Of a stretch of 19,964 nt of DNA, positions 7,612 through 14,749 are shown piece by piece (the first letter of the stretch is position 1; each line of letters starts with the position of its first letter). The DNA is from Candidatus Gastranaerophilales bacterium (GTDB lineage: Bacteria > Cyanobacteriota > Vampirovibrionia > Gastranaerophilales > Gastranaerophilaceae): contig CALVER010000007.1 in assembly GCA_944326625.1 (NCBI GenBank), forward strand, positions 1 to 19,964, in the 5' to 3' direction. The translations under genes and the position numbers were made by a program. The notes beneath the pieces were generated by a model. It was not told where the DNA came from. It did not search any database and was given only the letters and a program-made list of their open reading frames with translations.

Positions 7612-8653
7612 AAGCTTCTGCAATTGATTTTTTATAATCCGGTCTTAGAATTCCTTTTTCAGTAATTATGCCGGAAATAAGTTCATGTGGAGTTACGTCA
7701 AAGCCCGGGTTTATTATATTAACACCTTCTGCGCATATTGCTTTTCCGTTAATATGCGTAACTTCATCGTGCGAACGTTCTTCAATCGGGATTTCGTCGC
7801 CTGATTTTATGCTGATGTCAATTGTAGAAAGCGGGGCTGCAATATAGAAAGGTATATTATGGTATTTCGCAGCGATTGCGACTGTATAAGTCCCGATTTT
7901 ATTTGCAGTGTCGCCGTTTGCGGCAATTCTGTCCGCACCTGTGACAACCATATCTATCATGCCTTTTTTCATGAAATATGAACACATGCCGTCTGTTATA
8001 AGGGTTGTCGGAATTCCGTCCATTGTAAGTTCAAGTGTGGTAATTCTTGCACCCTGCTGGCGCGGACGGGTTTCATCAGCAAAAACTTGAATTGTCGGAT
8101 CATTCGCAAATGCAGAACGCACAACGCCAAGTGCTGTCCCGTAACCGACTGTTGCAAGAGCGCCTGCGTTGCAGTGGGTCAAAATCGTTGCGCCTTTTGG
8201 CACAACTTCCGCACCATAAGCGCCGATTTTTTTGTTGATTTCAATGTCTTCATTTTCAAGCTTTATGGCATTTTGTTTGAGTTCTTCAATTATGCCGTTT
8301 ACGTCTGAGTTTGAATTTTTTATAACTTCTTTTTGTTTTTCAACCGCCCACATCAAATTCACGGCTGTCGGGCGGGAAGTTGCCATATAATCCGCTTTTT
8401 CAAGAAGTTTTTTAATAAATTCATCGCGCTGCAGATTTTTTAATTCCTGAGCATATAAAACAACCCCGTGTGCGCCTGCTATACCGATTGCCGGTGCGCC
8501 TCTGACAATCATTGTTTTTATTGCATCAAACATATCATCGCCGGTTTTTATATCAACATATTTGAATTCATATGGAAAAAGTGTCTGATCAACCATTCTG
8601 GAAAATGTGTCAACCCATTCTATTGTTCTTATTTTTGATTTGAATTCTGTCAT
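7604..8653 (-). CDS. mtnA: S-methyl-5-thioribose-1-phosphate isomerase
   Basis: 349 aa enzyme of methionine salvage converting methylthioribose-1-P to methylthioribulose-1-P; in some anaerobes it serves a related salvage shunt. It has VRGAPAIGIAGA (around 50-61), the catalytic Cys161 in THCNAGALATVG, DETRPRQQGARITTLEL, and Asp241 in TGADRIAANGDTANKIGTY. Cys161 and Asp241 match C160 and D240 of the Bacillus enzyme by position. The length is normal. A strong AGGAG lies 3 nt upstream of the ATG, inside the 7-nt gap to the upstream membrane gene, so it is the last gene of a ruvC-membrane protein-mtnA operon. No other mtn genes are present. Confidence 0.95.
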   Translation of the reverse strand: MTEFKSKIRTIEWVDTFSRMVDQTLFPYEFKYVDIKTGDDMFDAIKTMIVRGAPAIGIAGAHGVVLYAQELKNLQRDEFIKKLLEKADYMATSRPTAVNLMWAVEKQKEVIKNSNSDVNGIIEELKQNAIKLENEDIEINKKIGAYGAEVVPKGATILTHCNAGALATVGYGTALGVVRSAFANDPTIQVFADETRPRQQGARITTLELTMDGIPTTLITDGMCSYFMKKGMIDMVVTGADRIAANGDTANKIGTYTVAIAAKYHNIPFYIAAPLSTIDISIKSGDEIPIEERSHDEVTHINGKAICAEGVNIINPGFDVTPHELISGIITEKGILRPDYKKSIAEAFK

Positions 8654-8660
8654 TATCTCC

Positions 8661-9134
8661 TCACTTTAATTTAAAATGTTCTTCATCGTCTTTTTTATTC
8701 AACAATTGGAAAAAATCTATTCCGTAAAATGTTAAAAATCCCGAAAAAGCGTTAATGGTTGCCGCCAAAACTCCCATAAAGATTACAAGTACAATAATTA
8801 GACCCAAACTCGCGTTATTCAGCGCCATTGATACTCCGTAATTCGGGTAATACTGGAAAAATCTTGCAAGCACTATTATTATCGGGATATAAAATATTGA
8901 AAATCCTATAAATGAAATAAAACCTATGATAGCACCTAAAACGGCACTTTCCTGAACGGTTGTGATTTTGAGCATATCAAGTTTAGTCATAAATAAAATG
9001 ACAGCGGTCGAAGATAGGCACATCAAAATCCAGAAAGCAATTTCGCCGATATAAGGAATAATTGTTATAACTCCCAGTGCTGCGCCTAAAAATATACTCA
9101 ATAGACTAACCTGTTTCAAGACATTTTTGTTCAT
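8661..9134 (-). CDS. Small integral membrane protein of unknown function
   Basis: 157 aa with four clear hydrophobic segments at about residues 10-28, 30-48, 63-92 and 108-130, each 17-25 residues long. The C-terminus is short and charged (NKKDDEEHFKLK). I see no motif or catalytic pattern and do not recognise the family. The start ATG overlaps the ruvC stop (ATGA, 4 nt) and has AAGGAG 7 nt upstream, so it is translationally coupled to ruvC. mtnA follows after 7 nt. Confidence 0.75.
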   Translation of the reverse strand: MNKNVLKQVSLLSIFLGAALGVITIIPYIGEIAFWILMCLSSTAVILFMTKLDMLKITTVQESAVLGAIIGFISFIGFSIFYIPIIIVLARFFQYYPNYGVSMALNNASLGLIIVLVIFMGVLAATINAFSGFLTFYGIDFFQLLNKKDDEEHFKLK

Positions 9135-9601
9135 AAATTACTCCTTGTATGGCAGATTGCAATAGCAATTGAATCCACTGTGTCGTCAAGCTTTGGCAAT
9201 GTTTCAACGCCGAGCGCAAGTTTTACCATATGGTCAACTTCTTTTTTGTCGGCTCTGCCGTAGCCTGTCAAAACCTGTTTGACTTCCATAGGTGTATATT
9301 CAAAAATCGGAATTCCGAATTGTTCCAGAACGGTCAGGATTACTCCTCTTGCGTGTGATACCGGCATAACTGTTGTCTGGTTTTTGAAGTAGAATAATTT
9401 TTCAATAGCAGCTTCATCAGGCTGATATTTTTCAACAATAGTTGTCATATCGTTGAAAATTTCCAACAATCTTTTTGACTCTCTGTCGTCTTTGGATGTT
9501 TGAATTGAACCGGAATGGAGAAGTTTTACGTTTTCTCCGTCAAAATCCACAATGCTGTAGCCGACAATTGCCATCCCGGGATCTATACCTAAAATTTTCA
9601 T
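9131..9601 (-). CDS. ruvC: Crossover junction endodeoxyribonuclease RuvC
   Basis: 156 aa Holliday junction resolvase that cuts four-way junctions together with RuvAB. It begins MKILGIDPGMAIVGYSI (D7). E67 lies in AAIEKLFYFKNQTT, and the C-terminal acidic pair D140/D143 is in KLDDTVDSIAIAICH, completing the four-residue metal site. The substrate-contact segment VSHARGV is also present. The length is standard. It heads the operon ruvC, membrane protein, mtnA. ruvA and ruvB are not in the window. An extended -10 box lies just 6 nt before the ATG and there is no good Shine-Dalgarno, so the mRNA may be leaderless. Confidence 0.96.
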   Translation of the reverse strand: MKILGIDPGMAIVGYSIVDFDGENVKLLHSGSIQTSKDDRESKRLLEIFNDMTTIVEKYQPDEAAIEKLFYFKNQTTVMPVSHARGVILTVLEQFGIPIFEYTPMEVKQVLTGYGRADKKEVDHMVKLALGVETLPKLDDTVDSIAIAICHTRSNL

Positions 9602-9607
9602 AACTCT

Positions 9608-9616
9608 ATTATAGCA
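9608..9616 (-). promoter_or_regulatory. Extended -10 promoter of ruvC (leaderless type)
   Basis: TGCTATAAT on the minus strand is a TGnTATAAT extended -10. Its TATAAT ends 6 nt before the ruvC ATG, so transcription should start at or next to the start codon. No -35 hexamer is visible, as is usual for extended -10 promoters. Confidence 0.55.
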
Positions 9617-9634
9617 TAAAAAGTTATGAGAATT

Positions 9635-10366
9635 TTACCATGGATAATCCTCGGCGAATTTCCAGCCGTCCATTTGAACTAAGGTTATGCAGAGCAGATT
9701 ACTTCGCACACTATTTTCAGGATTATTAGCACACGCATTTAAAAGGTAATCACGGCTATATCCTGTACCGTAAGTTTCCAGTCGATTTTTAGTCGTTGAT
9801 AATTCCACCAGAAAGAAATCACGGCCAAGAATATTCGGATCTGCTTTTCCGTTTACGTCCAGGAAGATTAACGGGGCTGATATAATAGTAGTGTCTTCAT
9901 CTACTCTTTCACCGTTGTAGCTAAAAAACAATGTAGTTCCGTTGCTGAGCTCCACTGTGTAGATTTCTTGTCCGGCAGAGTAATATGTCCTTCCGTCCTT
10001 TGTTTTATAGCCTGAATAACCTATATCTTTCAGCTTAGCCGTGCCGTAATTTTTTGACACTCTGAGATAAGGAATAAAATATTTTTCTGCGAATTCTTTA
10101 ACATATGGTGAAGCGTCATTGCCAGGATCAATAGTTGTACCGTAGTATTTTTGATATCCCCAGGTTGCGACATCTCCGTATTCAACCTGAGCCATTTTAA
10201 CGGCATTGGATAATACGCTGAAAGTTTGTGAAAGTCTGGATGCAAATTCACGTTTCTGATAATTTACAATCAATGTCGGAATAGTCATCGCTGCAACAAT
10301 GCCGATTATACCGAGGGTTATCAAAACCTCAGCCAAAGTAAATGCAGGTTTAAAATCCTTTTTCAT
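9635..10366 (-). CDS. Type IV pilin-like / pseudopilin protein (copy 2)
   Basis: 243 aa. The leader MKKDFKPA is followed by FTLAEVLITLGIIGIVAAMTIP, so the cut is after Ala with Phe +1 and Glu +5. AGGAGAG lies upstream of the ATG. The mature part keeps the paralogue pattern (LSNAVKMAQVEYGDVATWG near residue 60, YLRVSKNYG, FFLVELS) but its C-terminus differs from the other three copies. It has a single Cys pair (NACANNPEN...LLCITL) and ends VQMDGWKFAEDYPW instead of the AWVIYNKNMDYLHC motif. It is divergent from the XRE gene at 10457, with near-consensus promoter elements and an inverted repeat between them. Its 3' end is 33 nt from ruvC with no terminator seen, so some read-through into ruvC is possible. 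Confidence 0.9.
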   Translation of the reverse strand: MKKDFKPAFTLAEVLITLGIIGIVAAMTIPTLIVNYQKREFASRLSQTFSVLSNAVKMAQVEYGDVATWGYQKYYGTTIDPGNDASPYVKEFAEKYFIPYLRVSKNYGTAKLKDIGYSGYKTKDGRTYYSAGQEIYTVELSNGTTLFFSYNGERVDEDTTIISAPLIFLDVNGKADPNILGRDFFLVELSTTKNRLETYGTGYSRDYLLNACANNPENSVRSNLLCITLVQMDGWKFAEDYPW

Positions 10367-10378
10367 AGCTTATCTCTC

Positions 10379-10422
10379 CTGGAACTTATATATTCTCATT
10401 TATAGATATTATAAGTTACCAG
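10379..10422. promoter_or_regulatory. Inverted repeat over the start region of pilin copy 2 (candidate operator)
   Basis: CTGG-AACTTATA (10379-10390) and TATAAGTT-a-CCAG (10410-10422) form 12-bp arms with one bulged base and a 19-nt spacer. The right arm covers part of the pilin -10 and spacer. The left arm lies just downstream of the predicted start site. This is a position where a bound regulator would block the pilin promoter. Confidence 0.55.
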
Positions 10423-10436
10423 AATAAATATGTCAA
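10408..10436 (-). promoter_or_regulatory. Consensus promoter of pilin-like gene copy 2
   Basis: On the minus strand, TTGACA (10436-10431) and TATAAT (10413-10408) are 17 bp apart, a full match to the sigma-70 consensus. A divergent -10-like TATAGT (10437-10442, plus strand) for the XRE gene abuts the -35, so the two promoters are face to back. Confidence 0.75.
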
Positions 10437-10456
10437 TATAGTAAAATAAGAATAAT

Positions 10457-10675
10457 ATGTATAATGGCAAAGAGTTATTGAAACAATTAGGCAGAAATAT
10501 TAAGGCAGAACGTGTACGAAAAGGTTACACACAGGAATCTTTTGCCGAAAAGGCCGGTGTTTCCCGTGAATATATAAGCAGAATTGAGCGCGGTCAAGAA
10601 AATATGTCTATCTTAAAAATTTTAAATATTGCAGAAATTTTGGATACGGATATTAAAAATTTGTTATTATTTTAA
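10457..10675 (+). CDS. Small XRE/Cro-CI-type HTH regulator (copy 2)
   Basis: 72 aa HTH-only protein. LGRNIKAERVRKGYTQESFAEKAGVSREYISRIERGQENMS is a textbook XRE domain (residues 11-51), followed by a final helix pair ending IKNLLLF. It is close in style to the 15633 copy (both have NIKAER and IERG). There is no clear Shine-Dalgarno before the ATG (AATAAGAATAAT). It is divergent from pilin copy 2; the shared 90-bp region holds an inverted repeat and the overlapping promoters. It is probably a local regulator. Its 3' end is 1 nt from the stop of the convergent gene at 10677. Confidence 0.9.
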   Translation: MYNGKELLKQLGRNIKAERVRKGYTQESFAEKAGVSREYISRIERGQENMSILKILNIAEILDTDIKNLLLF

Positions 10676-10676
10676 T

Positions 10677-11240
10677 TTACAGTCCGACTGTTCTGAAAAC
10701 CATGTAGTACCTGTGCGAACCCCAATAGACCACAAGTGATAAAAAATTATTATCCAAATCCATTGCTTCAAGATAAGTTTGCGGAGTCGGTTTTCTTTTT
10801 GAGTTTTGGAAGTGTTTTCCGACAAAATCCAAAAAGTTAAGATGAACTTTTTGTGACCATGTTAATTGCGGTTTCGGGAGGTTCTCATCATAAAAAAATT
10901 CCGGCGTTATGTCTCTTTCATAGACAGGTACGATATATTTGATTTTGCCTTGAACTTTAAATAGCATATACCATTTGCCCTCGTGTTCTCTGGGGGTCAA
11001 AAGATAGTATCCGGGTTCTATTGTAATGGTTTTGAAAAACAAAGGCCCTGTCAGGCGGAATAAAGGATAAGGCGACCATGATGTGTCTTTCATGTCATAA
11101 TATTCCCCGGGGTCAATATCGTGGACGTATTTGTGTTCGGGAACCGGTAAATCTCTGTAGATTTGTTCGTAATCCACCTCTTTTGCCCAGGCACACAAAG
11201 CAAACATCATTAAAAATAAGGTCACAAGAATTTTTCTCAT
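10677..11240 (-). CDS. Exported protein of unknown function
   Basis: 187 aa. The signal peptide MRKILVTLFLMMFALCAWA is followed by KEVDYEQ. The mature part is about 168 residues, rich in aromatic residues and Pro. It has beta-like segments (FFKTITIEPGYYLLTPREHEG, KWYMLFKVQGKIKYIVPVYE) and a C-terminal LSLVVYWGSHRYYMVFRTVGL. It has no membrane segment after the signal and no Cys. I do not recognise a family. AAGG stands just before the ATG, and the gene follows the gatA-HEPN-MNT unit by 55 nt, with a weak hairpin between them. Confidence 0.75.
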   Translation of the reverse strand: MRKILVTLFLMMFALCAWAKEVDYEQIYRDLPVPEHKYVHDIDPGEYYDMKDTSWSPYPLFRLTGPLFFKTITIEPGYYLLTPREHEGKWYMLFKVQGKIKYIVPVYERDITPEFFYDENLPKPQLTWSQKVHLNFLDFVGKHFQNSKRKPTPQTYLEAMDLDNNFLSLVVYWGSHRYYMVFRTVGL

Positions 11241-11277
11241 AACCTTATTTTAATAAATTTTTCTCTAAAATCAATCA

Positions 11278-11300
11278 GCTAAAAAACGTAAAAGTTTAGC
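11278..11300 (-). terminator. Weak hairpin after the gatA-HEPN-MNT unit
   Basis: GCTAAAC and GTTTTTTAGC can pair on the minus strand (7 bp with a 3-nt bulge, 6-nt loop), overlapping the stop codon of the MNT gene. The downstream tail TGATTGATTTT is only moderately T-rich. It may be a weak terminator. Confidence 0.3.
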
Positions 11301-11595
11301 CGTATATAACAATATAATCTTTTTCAATTTCTTTTTGAAAAGATTCGGGTAATTGTTTTAATTCATGAATATCAACAATGAACGGTATATTACTTTCATT
11401 GATAAGGGCTTTTAAATCATAAATATTTTTATCGTCTCCGTGAAAATCTTTTACTGCCAAATCCAAATCACTGCCGGAATGAGCTTCATTTTTTATTCTG
11501 CTTCCGTAAGCCCAGATTTCTGCGTCAGGGCAATAACTATCAAAAATATCCGTCAACATTTTTAAATATTCTGGTTTTATAAATAATTCAGCCAT
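11296..11595 (-). CDS. MNT-type nucleotidyltransferase (MntA-like antitoxin candidate)
   Basis: 99 aa minimal nucleotidyltransferase. It carries the full GSX10DXD active-site motif: G31-S32, then D43-L-D45 (YGSRIKNEAHSGSDLDLAV), and a third-strand Asp candidate in FIVDIHEL. In studied MntA/HepT pairs the MNT protein adds AMP to the HEPN toxin's Tyr and silences it. Here its start overlaps the end of the HEPN gene by 8 nt, so the two form a coupled pair, in HEPN-first order, downstream of gatA. Whether this pair is an active toxin-antitoxin system is inferred. Confidence 0.85.
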   Translation of the reverse strand: MAELFIKPEYLKMLTDIFDSYCPDAEIWAYGSRIKNEAHSGSDLDLAVKDFHGDDKNIYDLKALINESNIPFIVDIHELKQLPESFQKEIEKDYIVIYG

Positions 11596-12001
11596 TACTT
11601 ATAATATCCTTAAGGTGATAGACATCTTTCAAAAAGTCGTCCATAAGAGTCAAAGTTTCTTCCGCAAACGCTTTGCCGTAATCGTGTGCGGTGTTGTTGC
11701 GGTTGTCGCGGTATTTCATCCAGCGGATAACTTCATCTTCCGTCAAAAGAGAATGTTTATTTGCTTCTCTGAATAAATCTTTAAAAGTCAGTGTATCAAC
11801 GGCTTTTTTGCTCGCAAAAAAAGGTGTAAGACGTTTTTTCAAAAGTTTTCCGCTTTGTTCAAGCGTAATCTCAAAACTTTTTACCAGAGAATTGCGGTAC
11901 ATTTCATAATCAATTGTTCCTTCCGCTACGGTTTTAATCAATTGATATGATTTTTTAAGAATTTCAATATCTTTTTCCAGATATTCTGTATTAATCGTCA
12001 T
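11588..12001 (-). CDS. HEPN-domain protein, HI0074 family (HepT-like toxin candidate)
   Basis: 137 aa all-helical protein of the nucleotidyltransferase substrate-binding (HI0074) type. The residues around 101-108 read RNNTAHDY, an exact RX4HXY. This is the RNase site of HEPN toxins, whose Tyr is the target of MNT AMPylation in known HepT proteins. An earlier helix, VKSFEITLEQSGKLLKKRL, fits the family's F-E-x-x-x-E-x-x-x-K-L-L-K pattern. It starts 11 nt after the gatA stop without a strong ribosome site and overlaps its MNT partner by 8 nt. It may be an mRNA or tRNA cleaving toxin; activity is not shown by sequence alone. Confidence 0.85.
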   Translation of the reverse strand: MTINTEYLEKDIEILKKSYQLIKTVAEGTIDYEMYRNSLVKSFEITLEQSGKLLKKRLTPFFASKKAVDTLTFKDLFREANKHSLLTEDEVIRWMKYRDNRNNTAHDYGKAFAEETLTLMDDFLKDVYHLKDIISNG

Positions 12002-12012
12002 TCAATGCACCG

Positions 12013-13476
12013 TTATATATTAGCTAATTTTGTATAGTAATCGTTTGCACGTTCAAATTTGTGCGCTGCATTGAACAATTTAGCTTCCTGCAATTGCGGT
12101 GCAAGGATTTGCAAGCCTATCGGCATACCGTCTCTGTCAAATCCTGCAGGAACGCTCAATCCCGGAATACCTGCAAGGTTTGCGCTGATTGTCGCAATAT
12201 CTGTTAAATACATAGCAAGCGGATCATTTGATTTTGCACCGAGTTCAAACGCTGTGTTCGGGCATGTCGGTGAAATTAACACATCGGCTTTTTTGAACGC
12301 TTCTACAAAATCCTGCGTTACTAATGCTCTCATCTGCTGGGCTTTTTTATAATAAGCGTCATAGTAGCCTGAGCTTAGGGCATAAGTTCCGAGCATTATA
12401 CGGCGTTTAACCTCGGGGCCGAAGCCTTCCGCACGTGTTTTTGTGTACATTTCAAGAAGATTTTTAGCATCAGGTGTTCTGTAACCGTATTTTACGCCGT
12501 CAAAACGTGCAAGGTTAGATGAGCATTCAGCTGTTGCAAGAATATAATAAATTCCGATTGAATGTTTCAAATTCGGCAGAGAAATTTCAACGATTTCGGC
12601 GCCGAGTTTTTTGTAACACTCAATGGCATTTTCAATAGCTTTTTGAACATCTTCCGACAATCCTTCAGACATTAATTCTTTTATAACGCCTACTCTTAAG
12701 CCTTTAATATCGTTATTAAGGCTTGCGGCGTAGTGTTCTACTGGAAGATTTAAAGAAGTTGAATCTTTCGGGTCATGACCTGAGATAACTTCCAAAAGAT
12801 TTGCAGCATCTTCAACCGTTCTTGCAAAAGGGCCGATCTGGTCAAGTGATGATGCAAATGCTATAAGTCCGTATCTTGAAACACGTCCGTAGGTCGGTTT
12901 CATACCTACAATGCCGCAGAATGATGCCGGTAATCTTATTGATCCGCCCGTATCGGAACCCAGTGACAGCGTGACTTCGCATGATGCAACACTTGCCGCG
13001 GAGCCGCCTGAGGAGCCTCCGGGAACTTTGTTCAAATCCCACGGGTTATGAACTTTTTTGAATGCGGAGTTTTCGTTTGAAGAACCCATTGCAAATTCGT
13101 CCAGGTTGGCTTTTCCTAAAATCGGAACAAGATTATCAAGTAATTTTTGTGAAATTGTTGCGTTGAAAGGTGACACAAAATTTTCCAAAATTTTGCTTGA
13201 AGCGGTTGTTTTTGAACCGACTAAATTCATGTTATCTTTCAAAGCTAGCGGAATACCTGCCAGAAGCGGTAATTCTTCTCCGCGTGCGATTTTTTCGTCA
13301 ACTTTTTTCGCTGTTTCAAGCGCTGTTTTTTCTGTTAATGAATTAAACGCACCTAATTTTCCATCAATTTCTTTTATTCTGTTCAAAGCGGCCTGTGTGA
13401 GTTCCACGGCTGAAATTTCTTTATTTTTCAAGGCTTTGGCTTGTTCTGTCGCCGGTTTTCTTAAAAGCTCGTTCAT
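12013..13476 (-). CDS. gatA: Aspartyl/glutamyl-tRNA amidotransferase subunit A
   Basis: 487 aa amidase subunit of GatCAB, which converts Glu-tRNA-Gln (and Asp-tRNA-Asn) to the amidated forms using glutamine. The amidase-signature triad is complete: K80 (IPLALKDN), S155 (VPGGSSGGSAAS) and S179 (GSDTGGSIRLPASFCG), agreeing with K79/S154/S178 of the Staphylococcus enzyme by order and spacing. The length is standard. AAGGAG lies 6 nt before the ATG. gatB and gatC are not adjacent in the window. The gene is first in a gatA-HEPN-MNT run and divergent from hydF. Confidence 0.97.
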   Translation of the reverse strand: MNELLRKPATEQAKALKNKEISAVELTQAALNRIKEIDGKLGAFNSLTEKTALETAKKVDEKIARGEELPLLAGIPLALKDNMNLVGSKTTASSKILENFVSPFNATISQKLLDNLVPILGKANLDEFAMGSSNENSAFKKVHNPWDLNKVPGGSSGGSAASVASCEVTLSLGSDTGGSIRLPASFCGIVGMKPTYGRVSRYGLIAFASSLDQIGPFARTVEDAANLLEVISGHDPKDSTSLNLPVEHYAASLNNDIKGLRVGVIKELMSEGLSEDVQKAIENAIECYKKLGAEIVEISLPNLKHSIGIYYILATAECSSNLARFDGVKYGYRTPDAKNLLEMYTKTRAEGFGPEVKRRIMLGTYALSSGYYDAYYKKAQQMRALVTQDFVEAFKKADVLISPTCPNTAFELGAKSNDPLAMYLTDIATISANLAGIPGLSVPAGFDRDGMPIGLQILAPQLQEAKLFNAAHKFERANDYYTKLANI

Positions 13477-13507
13477 ATTTTCTCCTTAAAAGCTATCTTA
13501 TGAAAAA

Positions 13508-13536
13508 ATTGTATGACAAAAATAAGTTCTTGTAAA
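13508..13536 (-). promoter_or_regulatory. Promoter of gatA
   Basis: On the minus strand, TTTACA (13536-13531) and TACAAT (13513-13508) are 17 bp apart. Predicted transcription starts near 13501, giving a leader of about 25 nt with the AAGGAG site. Confidence 0.55.
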
Positions 13537-13570
13537 TGATTTTGTGATAAGATTATATCGGGGGATTTGT

Positions 13571-14749
13571 ATGAAAACATTGAAATCAATGAGACTGCAT
13601 ATAGGAATTTTCGGAAAAACAAATGTCGGAAAATCGTCGCTTTTGAATAAAATTTCCAATCAGAGTGTTTCTATTGTATCTGATGTCGCAGGAACAACTA
13701 CCGATGTTGTCGAAAAATCCATGGAGCTTTTGCCCGTAGGCCCCGTAACTTTTTTGGATACGGCAGGACTTGATGATAAAACAGATTTGGCGGAAAAACG
13801 TATTGAAAAAACAATGAAAATTGTCAACCGCTGTGATGTCGCGGTTGTTGTCTGCGATTACAACGGTATTGATGATTATGAAAAAAATCTCATTGAAAAA
13901 TTTGAAGAACTTAAAATACCTTATCTGGTTGTAGTTAATAAATGTGATATAAAAGAAATTAAACTTTCGGGGTATGAAAATATCCTGTACACATCAACCG
14001 TAAGTGATAAAGATATTGTGTTTAAGTTTAAAGAAGCTCTTGTAAGGCTTTTGCCTGATGATTTTATAAATACTCCGAAAATTGCAGGCGATCTTGTGCC
14101 GGAAAAAAGTACGGTAATCCTTGTTGTTCCGATTGATAAAGAAGCACCGAAAGGCAGGCTTATATTGCCGCAAGTCCAAACAATACGCGATTTGCTGGAC
14201 AGTAATTGTATGCCTTATGTAGTGAAAGAAACTGAATTAAAAGATGCGCTGGATAATTTAAAAACGCCGCCTGCGCTTGTAATCACAGATTCCCAGGCGT
14301 TTAAAAAAGTTGCGGAAATTGTTCCGGAAAATATTCCCCTCACGTCTTTTTCAATACTTTTTGCAAGATTAAAAGGTGATTTGAAAGAATTTGTGAACGG
14401 CGCAGAGGCAATTGAAAATCTAAACGACGGCGACAGAGTTCTTATACTTGAAAGCTGCTCTCATCACGCGATTGACGATGATATCGGAAGGGTTAAAATC
14501 CCGAATCTTTTAAGACAAAAGACGGGCAAGGATTTGAAAATAGAACACTATTCGGGACATGATTTTCCTGATATAACCCCATACAAACTTATAATACATT
14601 GCGGGGCGTGCATGACAAACCGCCGCGAAGTTTTATCAAGAATTTTAATCGCAAACAATAAAAATATTCCTATAACCAATTACGGTGTTGTAATTTCTTA
14701 TTGTCTCGGGATTTTACAGAGAGCAATTAAAATATTTTCTAATTCTTAA
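13571..14749 (+). CDS. hydF: [FeFe]-hydrogenase H-cluster maturation GTPase HydF
   Basis: 392 aa scaffold GTPase that receives the 2Fe subcluster and delivers it to apo-[FeFe] hydrogenase. The N-terminal GTPase domain has GKTNVGKS (15-22), DTAG (63-66) and NKCD (123-126). The C-terminal cluster domain has ESCSHH (C296, H298) and HCGACM (C344, C347), the CxHx~45CxxC ligands of its [4Fe-4S] cluster, and ends with ITNYGVVISYCLGILQRA. The ATG at 13571 is chosen because GGGGG lies 6 nt upstream; the upstream in-frame GTG at 13544 has no ribosome site. HydE, HydG and the hydrogenase itself are not in the window. The stop overlaps that of the convergent pilin gene. Confidence 0.95.
   Translation: MKTLKSMRLHIGIFGKTNVGKSSLLNKISNQSVSIVSDVAGTTTDVVEKSMELLPVGPVTFLDTAGLDDKTDLAEKRIEKTMKIVNRCDVAVVVCDYNGIDDYEKNLIEKFEELKIPYLVVVNKCDIKEIKLSGYENILYTSTVSDKDIVFKFKEALVRLLPDDFINTPKIAGDLVPEKSTVILVVPIDKEAPKGRLILPQVQTIRDLLDSNCMPYVVKETELKDALDNLKTPPALVITDSQAFKKVAEIVPENIPLTSFSILFARLKGDLKEFVNGAEAIENLNDGDRVLILESCSHHAIDDDIGRVKIPNLLRQKTGKDLKIEHYSGHDFPDITPYKLIIHCGACMTNRREVLSRILIANNKNIPITNYGVVISYCLGILQRAIKIFSNS

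Noticed and set aside
13058..13489. 143 aa plus-strand open frame within gatA
   Set aside because: It is antisense to the conserved amidase region, is Ser/Phe-rich as shadow frames are, and ends inside the gatA/hydF promoter gap.
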